Source: Phycisphaerales bacterium
GTDB taxonomy: Bacteria > Planctomycetota > Phycisphaerae > SM23-33
Length of the DNA stretch: 9,914 nucleotides
Assembly: GCA_003485185.1 (NCBI GenBank)
Contig: DNAS01000058.1
Location: 25,512-35,425, forward strand
Reading direction: 5' to 3'
The position numbers were made by a program, and so were the translations under genes. Positions 1 to 6,731 of the stretch are shown in pieces; positions within the stretch are counted from its first letter, which is position 1, and each line of letters starts with the position of its first letter. The notes beneath the pieces were generated by a model. The model saw only the letters and a program-made list of their open reading frames with translations. It did no database searches and had not been told where the DNA came from.

Positions 1-486
1 GGGGCGGCAATCGGTCTCGGCGGCAGTGCGCCGACCGGAGCGGCGGGTGACTTTTCGGCCGCCATGGCTGACGCCCGGGCGGCACAGGAAGAGGCTGCCA
101 GGGGCGAGGCCAAGCGCCAGCCGACCGAGGCCGAACGCATCGAGGCGGCACGCGAGGCGAGGGCGAATCTGGTCAAGGAACTCGTCGATTTCCTGGAAAA
201 GCCGCTGGAAGTGCATCTGCGCGAAGCGGTAATGAAGGAAATGGGGCTGACCGAGGAGAAACTGGCGGCGATGCCGCCGGCCGAACGCCTGGCCGCCGAG
301 GCCATGATTGCCCAGAAGGTGCGTGAGCGCCTGCTTGAGCGCAAGGATGAAGGCGAGCAGTCGGCGATGGATCAGCCGCTACGCCCGGGCAATGAAATCG
401 TTGCGGTGCCCGACGTGCAATTCTCCGCCGAACGGCTGGCGACGATCATGGCCAACAGCATGGCCACGGTGGCTGGCAAGGCATAA
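1..486 (+). CDS. 3' part of an Ala/Glu-rich protein of unknown function
   Basis: The frame is open from the first base to the TAA at 484-486, so the gene very probably starts outside the window. At least 161 residues are visible. I do not recognise the family. The visible part has a Gly/Ala-rich linker, then a strongly charged helical stretch (EEAARGEAKRQPTEAERIEA and onward) of likely coiled-coil nature, then a more conserved-looking core around 'LEKPLEVHLREAVMKEMGLT' and 'AAMPPAERLAAEAMIAQKVR', and a final amphipathic segment ending ATVAGKA. There are no membrane helices. An internal ATG at 64 could be a start, but no ribosome binding site precedes it and the upstream sequence codes equally well. 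The gene converges on gap and shares its terminator. The style of the core resembles proteobacterial hypothetical proteins more than the other genes here, but this is only an impression. Confidence 0.65.
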   Translation, partial: GAAIGLGGSAPTGAAGDFSAAMADARAAQEEAARGEAKRQPTEAERIEAAREARANLVKELVDFLEKPLEVHLREAVMKEMGLTEEKLAAMPPAERLAAEAMIAQKVRERLLERKDEGEQSAMDQPLRPGNEIVAVPDVQFSAERLATIMANSMATVAGKA

Positions 487-515
487 AAAAACCGCCGGGC
501 TGGCCGGCGGTTCTT
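485..515. terminator. Bidirectional terminator between convergent genes
   Basis: A perfect 8-bp GC stem (ACCGCCGG at 491-498, CCGGCGGT at 504-511) with a 5-nt loop is preceded on the plus strand by a run of A (485-491) and followed by TTCTTCG. On the minus strand the stem is followed by a run of T, so it is a good intrinsic terminator for gap. On the plus strand it is a weaker one for the upstream gene, whose TAA stop overlaps the A-run. Confidence 0.8.
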
Positions 516-532
516 CGTTGCGCTGGGGCGCC

Positions 533-1555
533 TTACTTGGCGGCCATCCAGGCGCGGGCAGCGTCGAGCATGCGGCAGGAGTAGCCCCACTCGTTGTCGT
601 ACCACATGGTGACCTTGACCATGTCGCCGTCGAGGACGATCGTGTTGGTCGAGTCGAAGATCGAGCTGGCCGGATTGTGCACGATGTCGCTGGAGACGAT
701 CGGGTCGGTGACGTACTCGATGATGCCCTTCATCGGGCCTTCGGCGGCGGCCTTCATCACCTCGTTGACCTCTTCCATGCTCGTCTTCTTGGCGGCCATG
801 AACGTCAGGTCGGTGATCGAACCGGTCGGGACGGGCACGCGGAGGGAGTATCCGTGGAGCTTGCCCTTGAGCTCGGGAACGACTTCGCCGAGGGCCTTGG
901 CCGCGCCGGTGGTCGAGGGCACGGTGTTGATGGCGGCGGCGCGTCCGCGGCGCTTGTCCTTGTAGGGCATGTCCAGGATCGCCTGGTCGTTGGTGTAGGC
1001 GTGGATGGTGGTCATCAGGCCCTTGACGATCCCGATCTTCTCATGCAGCACCTTGCAGGCGGGCGCCAGCGAGTTGGTCGTGCACGAGGCGTTGGAGACG
1101 CACAGCATGTCTTTGGTCAGCAGGTGGTCGTTGACGCCGAGGACGATCGTGCCGTCGGGCTTGTCCTTGGCGGGGGCCGACAGCAGCACCTTGCGGGCGC
1201 CGGCCTGGAGGTGGCTGTCGTAGCCGGGCTTCCCGTCCTTCGCGCGGGAGGTGAACCGACCGGTGGACTCGATGGCGACGTCCACGCCGAGCTTGCCCCA
1301 CGGCAGCTTGGAGGGCTCTTTCTCGCAGAGGACCGGGATTTCCTTCCCGTTGACGACCAGGGCGCCCTGCTTGGCGACGACCTTGCCGGGGAACCGCCCC
1401 TGCGTCGAGTCGTACTTCAGCATGTAGCCCAGCATGTCCGCGTCGAACATGTCGTTGATCGCGACGACGTCGAACGCGTCGGGCTTTTCCGCCATGACGC
1501 GGAAGACCAGTCGGCCGATGCGCCCGAACCCGTTGATTGCCACTTTCACTGCCAT
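533..1555 (-). CDS. gap: Glyceraldehyde-3-phosphate dehydrogenase, type I
   Basis: Cytosolic glycolytic enzyme that oxidises glyceraldehyde 3-phosphate with NAD and phosphate to 1,3-bisphosphoglycerate; it acts as a homotetramer. The 340-residue product matches the family length. It begins with the Rossmann dinucleotide motif NGFGRIGR (residues 8-15) and has the acidic residue after the second strand (IND, D35) that favours NAD. It carries the active-site signature SNASCTTN with catalytic Cys158, the partner His185 in TTIHAYTNDQ, the phosphate-site RRGRAAAIN and the C-terminal WYDNEWGYS. The start at 1555 is fixed by AAAGGAG eight bases upstream and by the family N-terminus; an in-frame ATG at 1633 adds a 26-residue tail unlike the family and is rejected. 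A slightly long loop (SRAKDGKPGYDSHLQ) follows ESTGRFT. It is a single gene, with no pgk or tpiA adjacent. Confidence 0.97.
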   Translation of the reverse strand: MAVKVAINGFGRIGRLVFRVMAEKPDAFDVVAINDMFDADMLGYMLKYDSTQGRFPGKVVAKQGALVVNGKEIPVLCEKEPSKLPWGKLGVDVAIESTGRFTSRAKDGKPGYDSHLQAGARKVLLSAPAKDKPDGTIVLGVNDHLLTKDMLCVSNASCTTNSLAPACKVLHEKIGIVKGLMTTIHAYTNDQAILDMPYKDKRRGRAAAINTVPSTTGAAKALGEVVPELKGKLHGYSLRVPVPTGSITDLTFMAAKKTSMEEVNEVMKAAAEGPMKGIIEYVTDPIVSSDIVHNPASSIFDSTNTIVLDGDMVKVTMWYDNEWGYSCRMLDAARAWMAAK

Positions 1556-1662
1556 GGAAACTGCTCCTTTCCGGTGTTGTGTCCGATATCCAGTGGTGTT
1601 TTCCTGTTCTCCGCCGCGTCCCAGGCCCTTCACGGCGCCCCAGGGCCCGGGGGGAACCCGTT

Positions 1663-1691
1663 ACAGTAGCGGGGAGGTCCAAGCCTGTCAA
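1663..1691 (-). promoter_or_regulatory. Probable sigma70 promoter of gap
   Basis: On the minus strand a perfect -35 TTGACA (1686-1691) is followed after 17 bp by TACTGT (1663-1668), which is a poor -10 (3/6). Transcription would start near 1656 and give a leader of about 100 nt before the gap ATG. The spacing and -35 are convincing; the exact -10 is less so. Confidence 0.55.
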
Positions 1692-1717
1692 CCGGATTTG
1701 AGACGGGCGGATTCTTC

Positions 1718-1746
1718 TTGGCAGATCGGGCGGGGGATTGTAAGTT
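1718..1746 (+). promoter_or_regulatory. Possible promoter of the small membrane protein gene
   Basis: TTGGCA (1718-1723, 5/6) lies 17 bp before TAAGTT (1741-1746, 3/6), 64 bp upstream of the ATG at 1811. It is back-to-back with the gap promoter; the two -35 boxes are about 26 bp apart. The weak -10 makes this tentative. Confidence 0.35.
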
Positions 1747-1810
1747 GAATTCGTTGGAAGCATCACGTCGTAGAGGGCTGTGCCGAAACCAGGACCCAGG
1801 AACCGCCACC

Positions 1811-2305
1811 ATGAACGACACGACCCCGCAGCCGCGAACCGTCGAGTGCCGTCCCGCCCGCGACCCCGCCGTCCGCATGGGCATTTTGACGGCCTTGCTG
1901 TTGGGCTTCGGCCTGTACTGCATCCACGACGCGTTCCTCACCGACAAGTACCCGTACGTCCCGGCCGGGCAGGACATCAACGCCTTCGCCGCGTGGGCGT
2001 TCAACTTCTTCGGCTCGTTCGTGTTCACCGCCGGCGGGCTGGTGGTCCTGGGGTTCCTGGGGCGGTATCTCCGCCGCCGACTCGTCGCCGACGCCGAGGG
2101 CATCGGCTATGCCGGGGGCGAGAAGGTCGCCTGGAGCGACATCGCCCGCCTGGACGCCTCGGAACTGAAGACCAAGGGCATCCTCCGCCTGCACTACGGG
2201 CAGGACAAGGTGCTCACGCTGGACTCGTGGAAGCTCCAGAACTTCCGCGACCTCGTGGTGGTGGTGGAAAGCCGCACCCCTCCGGCCGCTCGCGCCGAAG
2301 GATGA
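1811..2305 (+). CDS. Small membrane protein with PH-like cytosolic tail, function unknown
   Basis: The product has 164 residues and I recognise no named family. A hydrophilic N-terminus (1-22) is followed by two predicted membrane helices (about 23-43 and 57-83) separated by a short polar loop with DKYPYVPAGQD. A basic stop-transfer GRYLRRR (84-90) suggests that both termini are cytosolic. Residues 91-155 (LVADAEGIGYAGGEKVAWSD and onward) form a beta-rich pattern ending in a helix, like the bacterial PH-like domains that follow paired membrane helices; that assignment is inference. The start at 1811 is chosen because AGGA lies nine bases upstream; an earlier in-frame ATG at 1718 lies inside the putative promoter. 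It is transcribed alone and is divergent to gap. Confidence 0.75.
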   Translation: MNDTTPQPRTVECRPARDPAVRMGILTALLLGFGLYCIHDAFLTDKYPYVPAGQDINAFAAWAFNFFGSFVFTAGGLVVLGFLGRYLRRRLVADAEGIGYAGGEKVAWSDIARLDASELKTKGILRLHYGQDKVLTLDSWKLQNFRDLVVVVESRTPPAARAEG

Positions 2306-2313
2306 TATCCATC

Positions 2314-2341
2314 GCGGATTGAGAAGTGCGGATTGCGGATT
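2314..2341 (+). repeat. Short GCGGATT heptamer repeats
   Basis: Three exact copies of GCGGATT occur at 2314-2320, 2328-2334 and 2335-2341, the last two head to tail and the first exactly two heptamer lengths upstream. They sit just after the stop codon at 2305. They resemble a degenerated heptanucleotide tandem repeat. Confidence 0.5.
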
Positions 2342-2376
2342 CCTGAACGGGGGCGATTCCATACGATTCGCGGCGC

Positions 2377-2402
2377 ACTTCCCGACCCCTGCGGGAGTTT
2401 TT
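2377..2402 (+). terminator. Weak intrinsic terminator of the membrane protein gene
   Basis: A short stem (ACT-(T)-CCCG at 2377-2384 with CGGGAGT at 2392-2398, one bulged T) is followed directly by TTTTT (2398-2402). It lies about 75 bp after the stop codon and just before the tRNA promoter. Confidence 0.5.
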
Positions 2403-2405
2403 GCC

Positions 2406-2434
2406 TTGACGCGCGCGGGGGAAATGAATGTAAT
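2406..2434 (+). promoter_or_regulatory. Promoter of tRNA-Lys
   Basis: TTGACG (2406-2411, 5/6) and TGTAAT (2429-2434, 5/6) are separated by exactly 17 bp. The predicted start near 2441 leaves a leader of about 23 nt before the mature tRNA. This is one of the best promoters in the window, as expected for a stable RNA gene. Confidence 0.75.
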
Positions 2435-2463
2435 ACCCGGTCCTGCCTCCGGGCAGAACAGCC

Positions 2464-2536
<73 letters not shown>

Positions 2537-2560
2537 GTGAAAATGGGGGAGAGTGAATTG

Positions 2561-2601
2561 CCTCGCCGTTTTTACAAGCCCACGCTGTCCAGCGTGGGTT
2601 C
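2561..2601 (+). repeat. 41-bp hairpin repeat, copy 1 (also tRNA terminator)
   Basis: The unit reads CCTC, CCGTTTT, ACAAG, then a perfect 8-bp stem CCCACGCT/AGCGTGGG (2579-2586, 2591-2598) with loop GTCC, then TTC. It is followed by TTTCTTTC, so on the plus strand it can terminate the tRNA transcript. It matches copy 2 at 3023-3063 at 34 of 41 positions, and four of the seven differences form two compensatory base-pair changes. Confidence 0.75.
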
Positions 2602-2662
2602 TTTCTTTCATCCACGCGCAACGTTCAACTCCCTGCTCGCGCAGAAAGTTGGTTTCCCTTCT

Positions 2663-2974
2663 TCACGCGACGTGGACGACGCTGTCCGGCCCGAGCGGGC
2701 CCGGCTCCAGGCCGAACGCGGCGTAGTCGGGAACCCACTGCCCGTCCGCGACGTAGCGGAAGCGGAAATCGCCCGCAGGGAGCGTCAGCCAGGCCGTCCA
2801 GTTGCCCCGCCCGTCGGGGCTCATCAACAGCTCGCTGCCTCGCCACTGGTTGAAATCGCCGGCCAGATACACCTTCGTCGCCCCCGGCCGGAAGAACCGG
2901 AACTCCGCCCTGTGTCCGTGCACGTCCACCATGATGGGGTCCTCGATGTCTGGGAGATCCTCGTTTTTCCCCAT
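2663..2974 (-). CDS. Stand-alone CBM48 / early-set glycogen-binding-like domain protein
   Basis: The 103-residue protein consists almost entirely of one immunoglobulin-like early-set domain, of the kind found at the N-terminus of branching enzymes and isoamylases and in the AMPK beta subunit (CBM48). Signature parts are VYLAGDFNQW (35-44), the DGRGNWTAWLTLPAG strand-turn (54-68), and YVADGQWVPDY (74-84) with a 'FGLEPGPLGPDSVVHV' end typical of these domains. There is no catalytic domain, signal peptide or membrane segment. It probably binds alpha-glucan or mediates protein contact in the cytosol; the exact ligand is unknown. The ATG at 2974 has GAGG eight bases upstream and is preferred to an in-frame TTG at 2995, which lacks a ribosome binding site. 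No glycogen metabolism gene adjoins it. Both flanks carry the 41-bp hairpin repeat. Confidence 0.8.
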   Translation of the reverse strand: MGKNEDLPDIEDPIMVDVHGHRAEFRFFRPGATKVYLAGDFNQWRGSELLMSPDGRGNWTAWLTLPAGDFRFRYVADGQWVPDYAAFGLEPGPLGPDSVVHVA

Positions 2975-3022
2975 CGTAGGCGCCTCGGCGGACAAACGCG
3001 GAAATTTTCAGCCGCCCCCTCT

Positions 3023-3063
3023 CCTCCCCGTTTTGACAAGCCCCCGCGGTCACGCGGGGGTTC
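3023..3063 (+). repeat. 41-bp hairpin repeat, copy 2
   Basis: Same order as copy 1: CCTCCCCGTTTTGACAAG, a perfect 8-bp stem CCCCCGCG/CGCGGGGG (3041-3048, 3053-3060) with loop GTCA, then TTC. Relative to copy 1, an A-T pair became C-G and a T-A pair became G-C, so pairing is conserved while sequence is not. It lies between the CBM48 start and the methyltransferase stop, and no plus-strand gene precedes it. Confidence 0.75.
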
Positions 3064-3065
3064 CT

Positions 3066-3112
3066 GCTTTTGTTTCGCCCCCATGGGGCGGAGGAATGCA
3101 GCCACGGGCGAA
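3066..3112. repeat. Imperfect inverted repeat enclosing a small hairpin
   Basis: GCTTTTGTTTCGCCC (3066-3080) is partly complementary to GGGCGAAGCAAGC (3106-3118), with seven exact pairs TTCGCCC/GGGCGAA. An alternative small hairpin CGCCCC-CAT-GGGGCG (3076-3090) competes with it. It belongs to the hairpin cluster between the CBM48 and methyltransferase genes; no gene is visible here. Confidence 0.4.
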
Positions 3113-3118
3113 GCAAGC

Positions 3119-3148
3119 CCCCACGGGGTTCGAATCCCCGTGGGGTCA
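3119..3148. repeat. Hairpin resembling a tRNA T-arm, overlapping the methyltransferase stop codon
   Basis: A perfect 10-bp stem CCCCACGGGG/CCCCGTGGGG (3119-3128, 3136-3145) has the 7-nt loop TTCGAAT. The inner part CGGGG-TTCGAAT-CCCCG has exactly the length and loop sequence of a tRNA T-arm, and TGGGGTC plus A would fit the 3' acceptor strand. No D-arm, anticodon arm or matching 5' acceptor strand precedes it. It can serve as a transcript 3' end for the methyltransferase although no T-run follows, or it may be a remnant of a tRNA 3' end. Confidence 0.5.
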
Positions 3149-6100
3149 AGGGCAAAGGGAATCGTACGCGGCGACGATCCGTTGCCCGGCGTCGGACAGC
3201 GCCTTGGACGGGTCGGGGTCGAACAGGTCGGCGGCCTCCTTGGCCCGCGTGCCCTGGAACGTCGTCAGCATGTAAACCATGTCGTCTCGCCCGATGCCGT
3301 ACAGGAGGAAATAGGCCGCGTCGAGTTCCGCCAGCAGTGCGTCGCGCTCGTCGGGCTTCCACTTGTGGACGGGCGGTTTCATTCCGCAGGCCTCGGCCAG
3401 CGGCTTCATGTCGTTGGACGTGCAGGAGAGCGTCAGCGCCCGCCGCGAGATCCATTCCTCCAGCGTCCGCGACTTGTCCCACGGGCACGGCGCGTCATAG
3501 GCGTCCGGCGGGAACGTCGGCAACTGCTCCACGATGAAGAAATTCAGGGTGATCCCGCCGATCTTCTGCCTCGTCATAAAGTCGTAGACCATGCTGTTCA
3601 GGTTTGCAAGCAGACAGCTTTCGCGAAGCGGCGATTGTTCCGTAATCGTGAGTACGAAATGATTAGTGACCGCACTCCATGGAATCGCGGCCGCGATCAT
3701 CGTTCGCTGGTTCGTGGGACTGGTGATATCTTTAAATCCCAGGAAATAGGGTCGCGTACCTGAGCAGGCTGACGCGACTTCATCCTCCTCCACCCACCAG
3801 CGCGGCAGGGCGGCGTGTTCGGGGTTCTGGCGTTCGACGAGCGTCGGCTCGATGGTCTGCCCCTGGCGGACCCAGTTGGACGAGACCACCTCCACGCTGG
3901 CGGCGCGGTGGTCGTACGCCTGGACCATCTTCGCCTCGTACAGCGGAAGGTACGTTTTCTTGCCCCGCGTCCAGCGGTTCCCGTCCTGCCGGCAGCGCTG
4001 TTTCTTCAACTCCTCGGCCGGCAGGAACAACTCCGCGTCGTTGGTCTGGTGAAACATTGTCACGAAGCGGACGCCCCACGGGTTTCCGCCTTCCTTGCGG
4101 TTCCGGTCGATCAGGACGGGCACGCGCCCGTAGACGGCCTGGGTGATCTCGGCGCTGCGCCGATGTCGGAAGACGGGGCAGGTTTTCGTGTTGGGGTTCA
4201 TCCGCTTCATGTCGGCCGCCGACAGGCGGATGTGCCGCTGGGCGTCCTGCAACTCGTCGATTCCGTGGGCGAAGAAGACGAAATCGGCCTCGTCGAATTT
4301 CGCCCCCGCCCCGCCGAAATTCAGGATGCTGAATTTGAAAGAACGATGAACGTCCGGGAAAAGGCCTTTCTTGTTCTCAAAATCGTAGAGTCTTTCCAAA
4401 GTTCCGGAAGACATGAGTTTGTTGAAGAACTTTGCGGTGGTCTTGTCGGTGGCGATGCCGCTGGGCACGAGCAGTCCGACGCGCCCGGTCGGTGATACGA
4501 TCCGCGCCGCCAGTTCCGCGAAGAGCATGTAGGTGTTGATGTCGCCTTTTCCGGTCAGGGGGTACCGGCCGGAGCGGGCGTAGTCGAGCATTCGGTCGGC
4601 CTCGTCGAGAGCCTCCTGATACTTGGCATAAAGTTCGGGGTTTTCCTTTTCCAGCTTCTCGATGCGCCGGCGGCGTTCGGCGGCGCTGACGGCGGAGGCG
4701 ATCCGCGGCGCGGAGAGGGCGAAGAATTCTCGTTCCTGGAGTTTCAGCCGCTCCCACGGGGGATTCCCGATCACGCAATCGAAGCCGGGTTGGTCGGACT
4801 GGAACACTTCCGGGAACGTTTTTTCCCAGTTCATCGCGCGGGGGTGGACGGCGGGGTCGTCGGTGAGGCTGTTTCCGGCGACGATGTTTTTCGCCAGGTC
4901 CGCGAGCGTTTTTTCGTTTCGCGCGGTTCGCAGCCAGAGGGAAAGCTGCGCGATCTCGACCGCTTCCGGCTGGAGGTCCACGCCGTAGAGATTGCGGCTG
5001 AGGATCAGGTCGGGGATGGCGTCGTACATGTCCTCGGTGACCTTGGCCCCGAGGTGTTCGAGTTCCGTGACGGTCAGCGAATAGTGATGGAAGAGTGCGT
5101 CGTAGGCGCGGATGAGGAACGCGCCGCTTCCGCAGGCGGGGTCGCAGACCTTGAGGCCCTTGAGCGTTTCGAGGCAATCCCGCCAGTACGCTTCCGTCGC
5201 CTTTGGATTCTTCCCGTCGGAGAGCTGTTGCTCGGTCAGTCCGTGTTTCCGCAGGACGGCAGCGAAACGCTCCCTCACGAGTTCGTCCACGGTGTATTCG
5301 ACGATGGCGGTCGTGAATTCGACGGGCGTGTAGTAGATGCCGTACAGCTTGCGCTGCTGGCTCTTGGGCATCCTTGGCCCTTCGTCGGGCGTTTTGCCTT
5401 CGGCGAACAGGGCGCCCTCGCGCAGGCGTTCGAGGTCCGTGACGGACTTCTCGAACAGGTGGCCCAGCACGTCCACGTCCACCGTGTATCGGTAGTCGTA
5501 TCCGGCGATCCCGCGGAAGAAGTTCGTCCACGGGATGTCGTCCAGGTCGAGGGCGCTGATGGGGTACTCTTCGTCGTCGCGGAACAGGCCGCCGTTGTAT
5601 CCGTTCTCCACTCCGATGGCCTGTCCGCCCTTGTCCATCTGGTGGAACAGGCCGAGGAAGTTCCGCCAGACGGGATTCCGGTCCCTGCCGAACGCGCTGA
5701 CCTGCTTGCAGGCTTTTTCGATGACGTTGTCCTTGATCAGGCCGCGATCCTCGCAGAAGGCGATGAACAGGACGCGGTCGATCAGCTTTTGGGCGATGCG
5801 GATCGCGGATTCCAGCGGCAGACGCTTCTCGCGGTGGAGGTGCTCGATCAGGCGAAGGCGGTTCTCGCTGTAGAATTCGTAAAGGTCGTCGCCGACTTCC
5901 CGCTGTTGCCGGATCGAACGTTCCAGCAGGCGGATCGCGCGGGGCGGCTCGTGCAGCATGTTCTTGAGCAGGCCGAAGGGCTCGAAGATCGCATAGAACC
6001 GGTTGAAGGCTTGGCGGTCCTCGACCATTTCGCGCAGGCCGAACTGCTCGTATGCCTGTGTTCCCCGGGCGCGATGGTAGAGGCGAATCGTGGTGAAGTT

Positions 6101-6625
6101 GCTGACGACGCCCCAGAGGCAGTTCGGGGGCATCGCGTTGAGGTAATCCCAGAGCTGCTGAACGGGCGTGCGCCCGTTGAACCTGTCGCGGTCGAGGTGG
6201 GTCTGCGCGTCTTTCAATTCGATGACGACGCGCACGTTTTCCGGCGTCGCGGGCGGAAAGAAGCCCAGCGCGCCGTCGCACGGTCCCGTCCCCGGCACGA
6301 AAAACTGCCGCTCGCGCTCGTAACTCTTCGCGGTCTCCGTCACGCCGCGATATCCGAGCGCCCGGCCGAACACCTCGGACAGAAAAGCGTCGTCGATGCT
6401 TGTTTCCTTGCGGTTGAGCCTTCCCTGCTGGGCCTGCTTCCACCAGTTCTGGATGATCGCGTAGGCGGCTTCGTACTCCTTAGTTTTCGTGAGCCGATAG
6501 TCGGCCGCCTCTTCGTCGAGGACGCTGGGCAGGAACAGTCGCCGCCGCCTGCGGTCTTCGATCCGGGCGAACAGGTCACGGTGCGGATCCTGATAGGCGC
6601 CGTTGCCGGAATTTTGTTTCGCCAT
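3146..6625 (-). CDS. Single-chain DNA N6-adenine methyltransferase with N-terminal nuclease-like domain (type IIG-like, Eco57I family)
   Basis: The protein has 1159 residues and probably both methylates adenine in a specific DNA site and cleaves unmodified DNA. Residues about 80-185 contain D117 in CDGALGFF and E136-L-K138 in VVIELK, the D...ExK layout of a PD-(D/E)xK nuclease, followed by QQLWDYL and WGVVSNFTTIRLY as in type IIG enzymes. A helical region (about 200-425) precedes the methyltransferase core. The core has motif X-like GIYYTP (429-434), the AdoMet loop DPACGSGAFL (495-504), LYGVDLQPEAVEIAQ (546-560) and the catalytic NPPW (621-624). Residues about 815-1060 probably recognise the target sequence. 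The ATG at 6625 is preceded by AGGA ten bases upstream; the frame stays open to 6922 but only through an unrelated repeat element. No helicase, specificity subunit, BREX or DISARM gene is nearby. The nuclease assignment is inferred from motifs. Confidence 0.92.
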   Translation of the reverse strand: MAKQNSGNGAYQDPHRDLFARIEDRRRRRLFLPSVLDEEAADYRLTKTKEYEAAYAIIQNWWKQAQQGRLNRKETSIDDAFLSEVFGRALGYRGVTETAKSYERERQFFVPGTGPCDGALGFFPPATPENVRVVIELKDAQTHLDRDRFNGRTPVQQLWDYLNAMPPNCLWGVVSNFTTIRLYHRARGTQAYEQFGLREMVEDRQAFNRFYAIFEPFGLLKNMLHEPPRAIRLLERSIRQQREVGDDLYEFYSENRLRLIEHLHREKRLPLESAIRIAQKLIDRVLFIAFCEDRGLIKDNVIEKACKQVSAFGRDRNPVWRNFLGLFHQMDKGGQAIGVENGYNGGLFRDDEEYPISALDLDDIPWTNFFRGIAGYDYRYTVDVDVLGHLFEKSVTDLERLREGALFAEGKTPDEGPRMPKSQQRKLYGIYYTPVEFTTAIVEYTVDELVRERFAAVLRKHGLTEQQLSDGKNPKATEAYWRDCLETLKGLKVCDPACGSGAFLIRAYDALFHHYSLTVTELEHLGAKVTEDMYDAIPDLILSRNLYGVDLQPEAVEIAQLSLWLRTARNEKTLADLAKNIVAGNSLTDDPAVHPRAMNWEKTFPEVFQSDQPGFDCVIGNPPWERLKLQEREFFALSAPRIASAVSAAERRRRIEKLEKENPELYAKYQEALDEADRMLDYARSGRYPLTGKGDINTYMLFAELAARIVSPTGRVGLLVPSGIATDKTTAKFFNKLMSSGTLERLYDFENKKGLFPDVHRSFKFSILNFGGAGAKFDEADFVFFAHGIDELQDAQRHIRLSAADMKRMNPNTKTCPVFRHRRSAEITQAVYGRVPVLIDRNRKEGGNPWGVRFVTMFHQTNDAELFLPAEELKKQRCRQDGNRWTRGKKTYLPLYEAKMVQAYDHRAASVEVVSSNWVRQGQTIEPTLVERQNPEHAALPRWWVEEDEVASACSGTRPYFLGFKDITSPTNQRTMIAAAIPWSAVTNHFVLTITEQSPLRESCLLANLNSMVYDFMTRQKIGGITLNFFIVEQLPTFPPDAYDAPCPWDKSRTLEEWISRRALTLSCTSNDMKPLAEACGMKPPVHKWKPDERDALLAELDAAYFLLYGIGRDDMVYMLTTFQGTRAKEAADLFDPDPSKALSDAGQRIVAAYDSLCP

Positions 6626-6659
6626 CTCTGTCCGTTCCTGTTCCAGGGAGAGCGAAAAT

Positions 6660-6688
6660 AACATAACCGACGCAAGAGAGCGTGTACA
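6660..6688 (-). promoter_or_regulatory. Possible promoter of the methyltransferase gene
   Basis: On the minus strand TGTACA (6683-6688, 4/6) precedes TATGTT (6660-6665, 4/6) by exactly 17 bp, giving a start near 6653 and a leader of about 28 nt. Both boxes are only moderate matches. Confidence 0.3.
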
Positions 6689-6731
6689 GCGCCGGGCGTG
6701 ACATTGGCCACCCGGGCGCGTACAATGGTTG

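Noticed and set aside
308..1669. Long plus-strand open frame opposite gap
   Set aside because: It lies antisense to a highly conserved gap gene; the frame is open because of high GC codon usage, and its product is His/Val/Gly-rich without any recognisable motif.
3076..3148. Complete tRNA gene ending in the T-arm-like hairpin
   Set aside because: No D-arm, anticodon arm or 5' acceptor strand can be fitted upstream; only the 3' third looks like tRNA.
2537..3763. Plus-strand open frame spanning the CBM48 gene and hairpin cluster
   Set aside because: It runs through two minus-strand genes and three hairpins; the product is Arg/Pro-rich with no domain.
4377..6443. Second minus-strand frame within the methyltransferase gene
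   Set aside because: It is an Arg/Pro-rich shadow frame that overlaps the real gene on the same strand.
3146..6625. BREX (PglX) or DISARM system
   Set aside because: Only one large methyltransferase is present, with a nuclease motif of its own; none of the partner genes (PglZ, BrxC, DrmA/B and so on) is in the window.
4790..6661. Long plus-strand open frame opposite the methyltransferase
   Set aside because: It is antisense to a gene with complete methyltransferase motifs, the composition is typical of a GC shadow frame, and no ribosome binding site or family features are visible.
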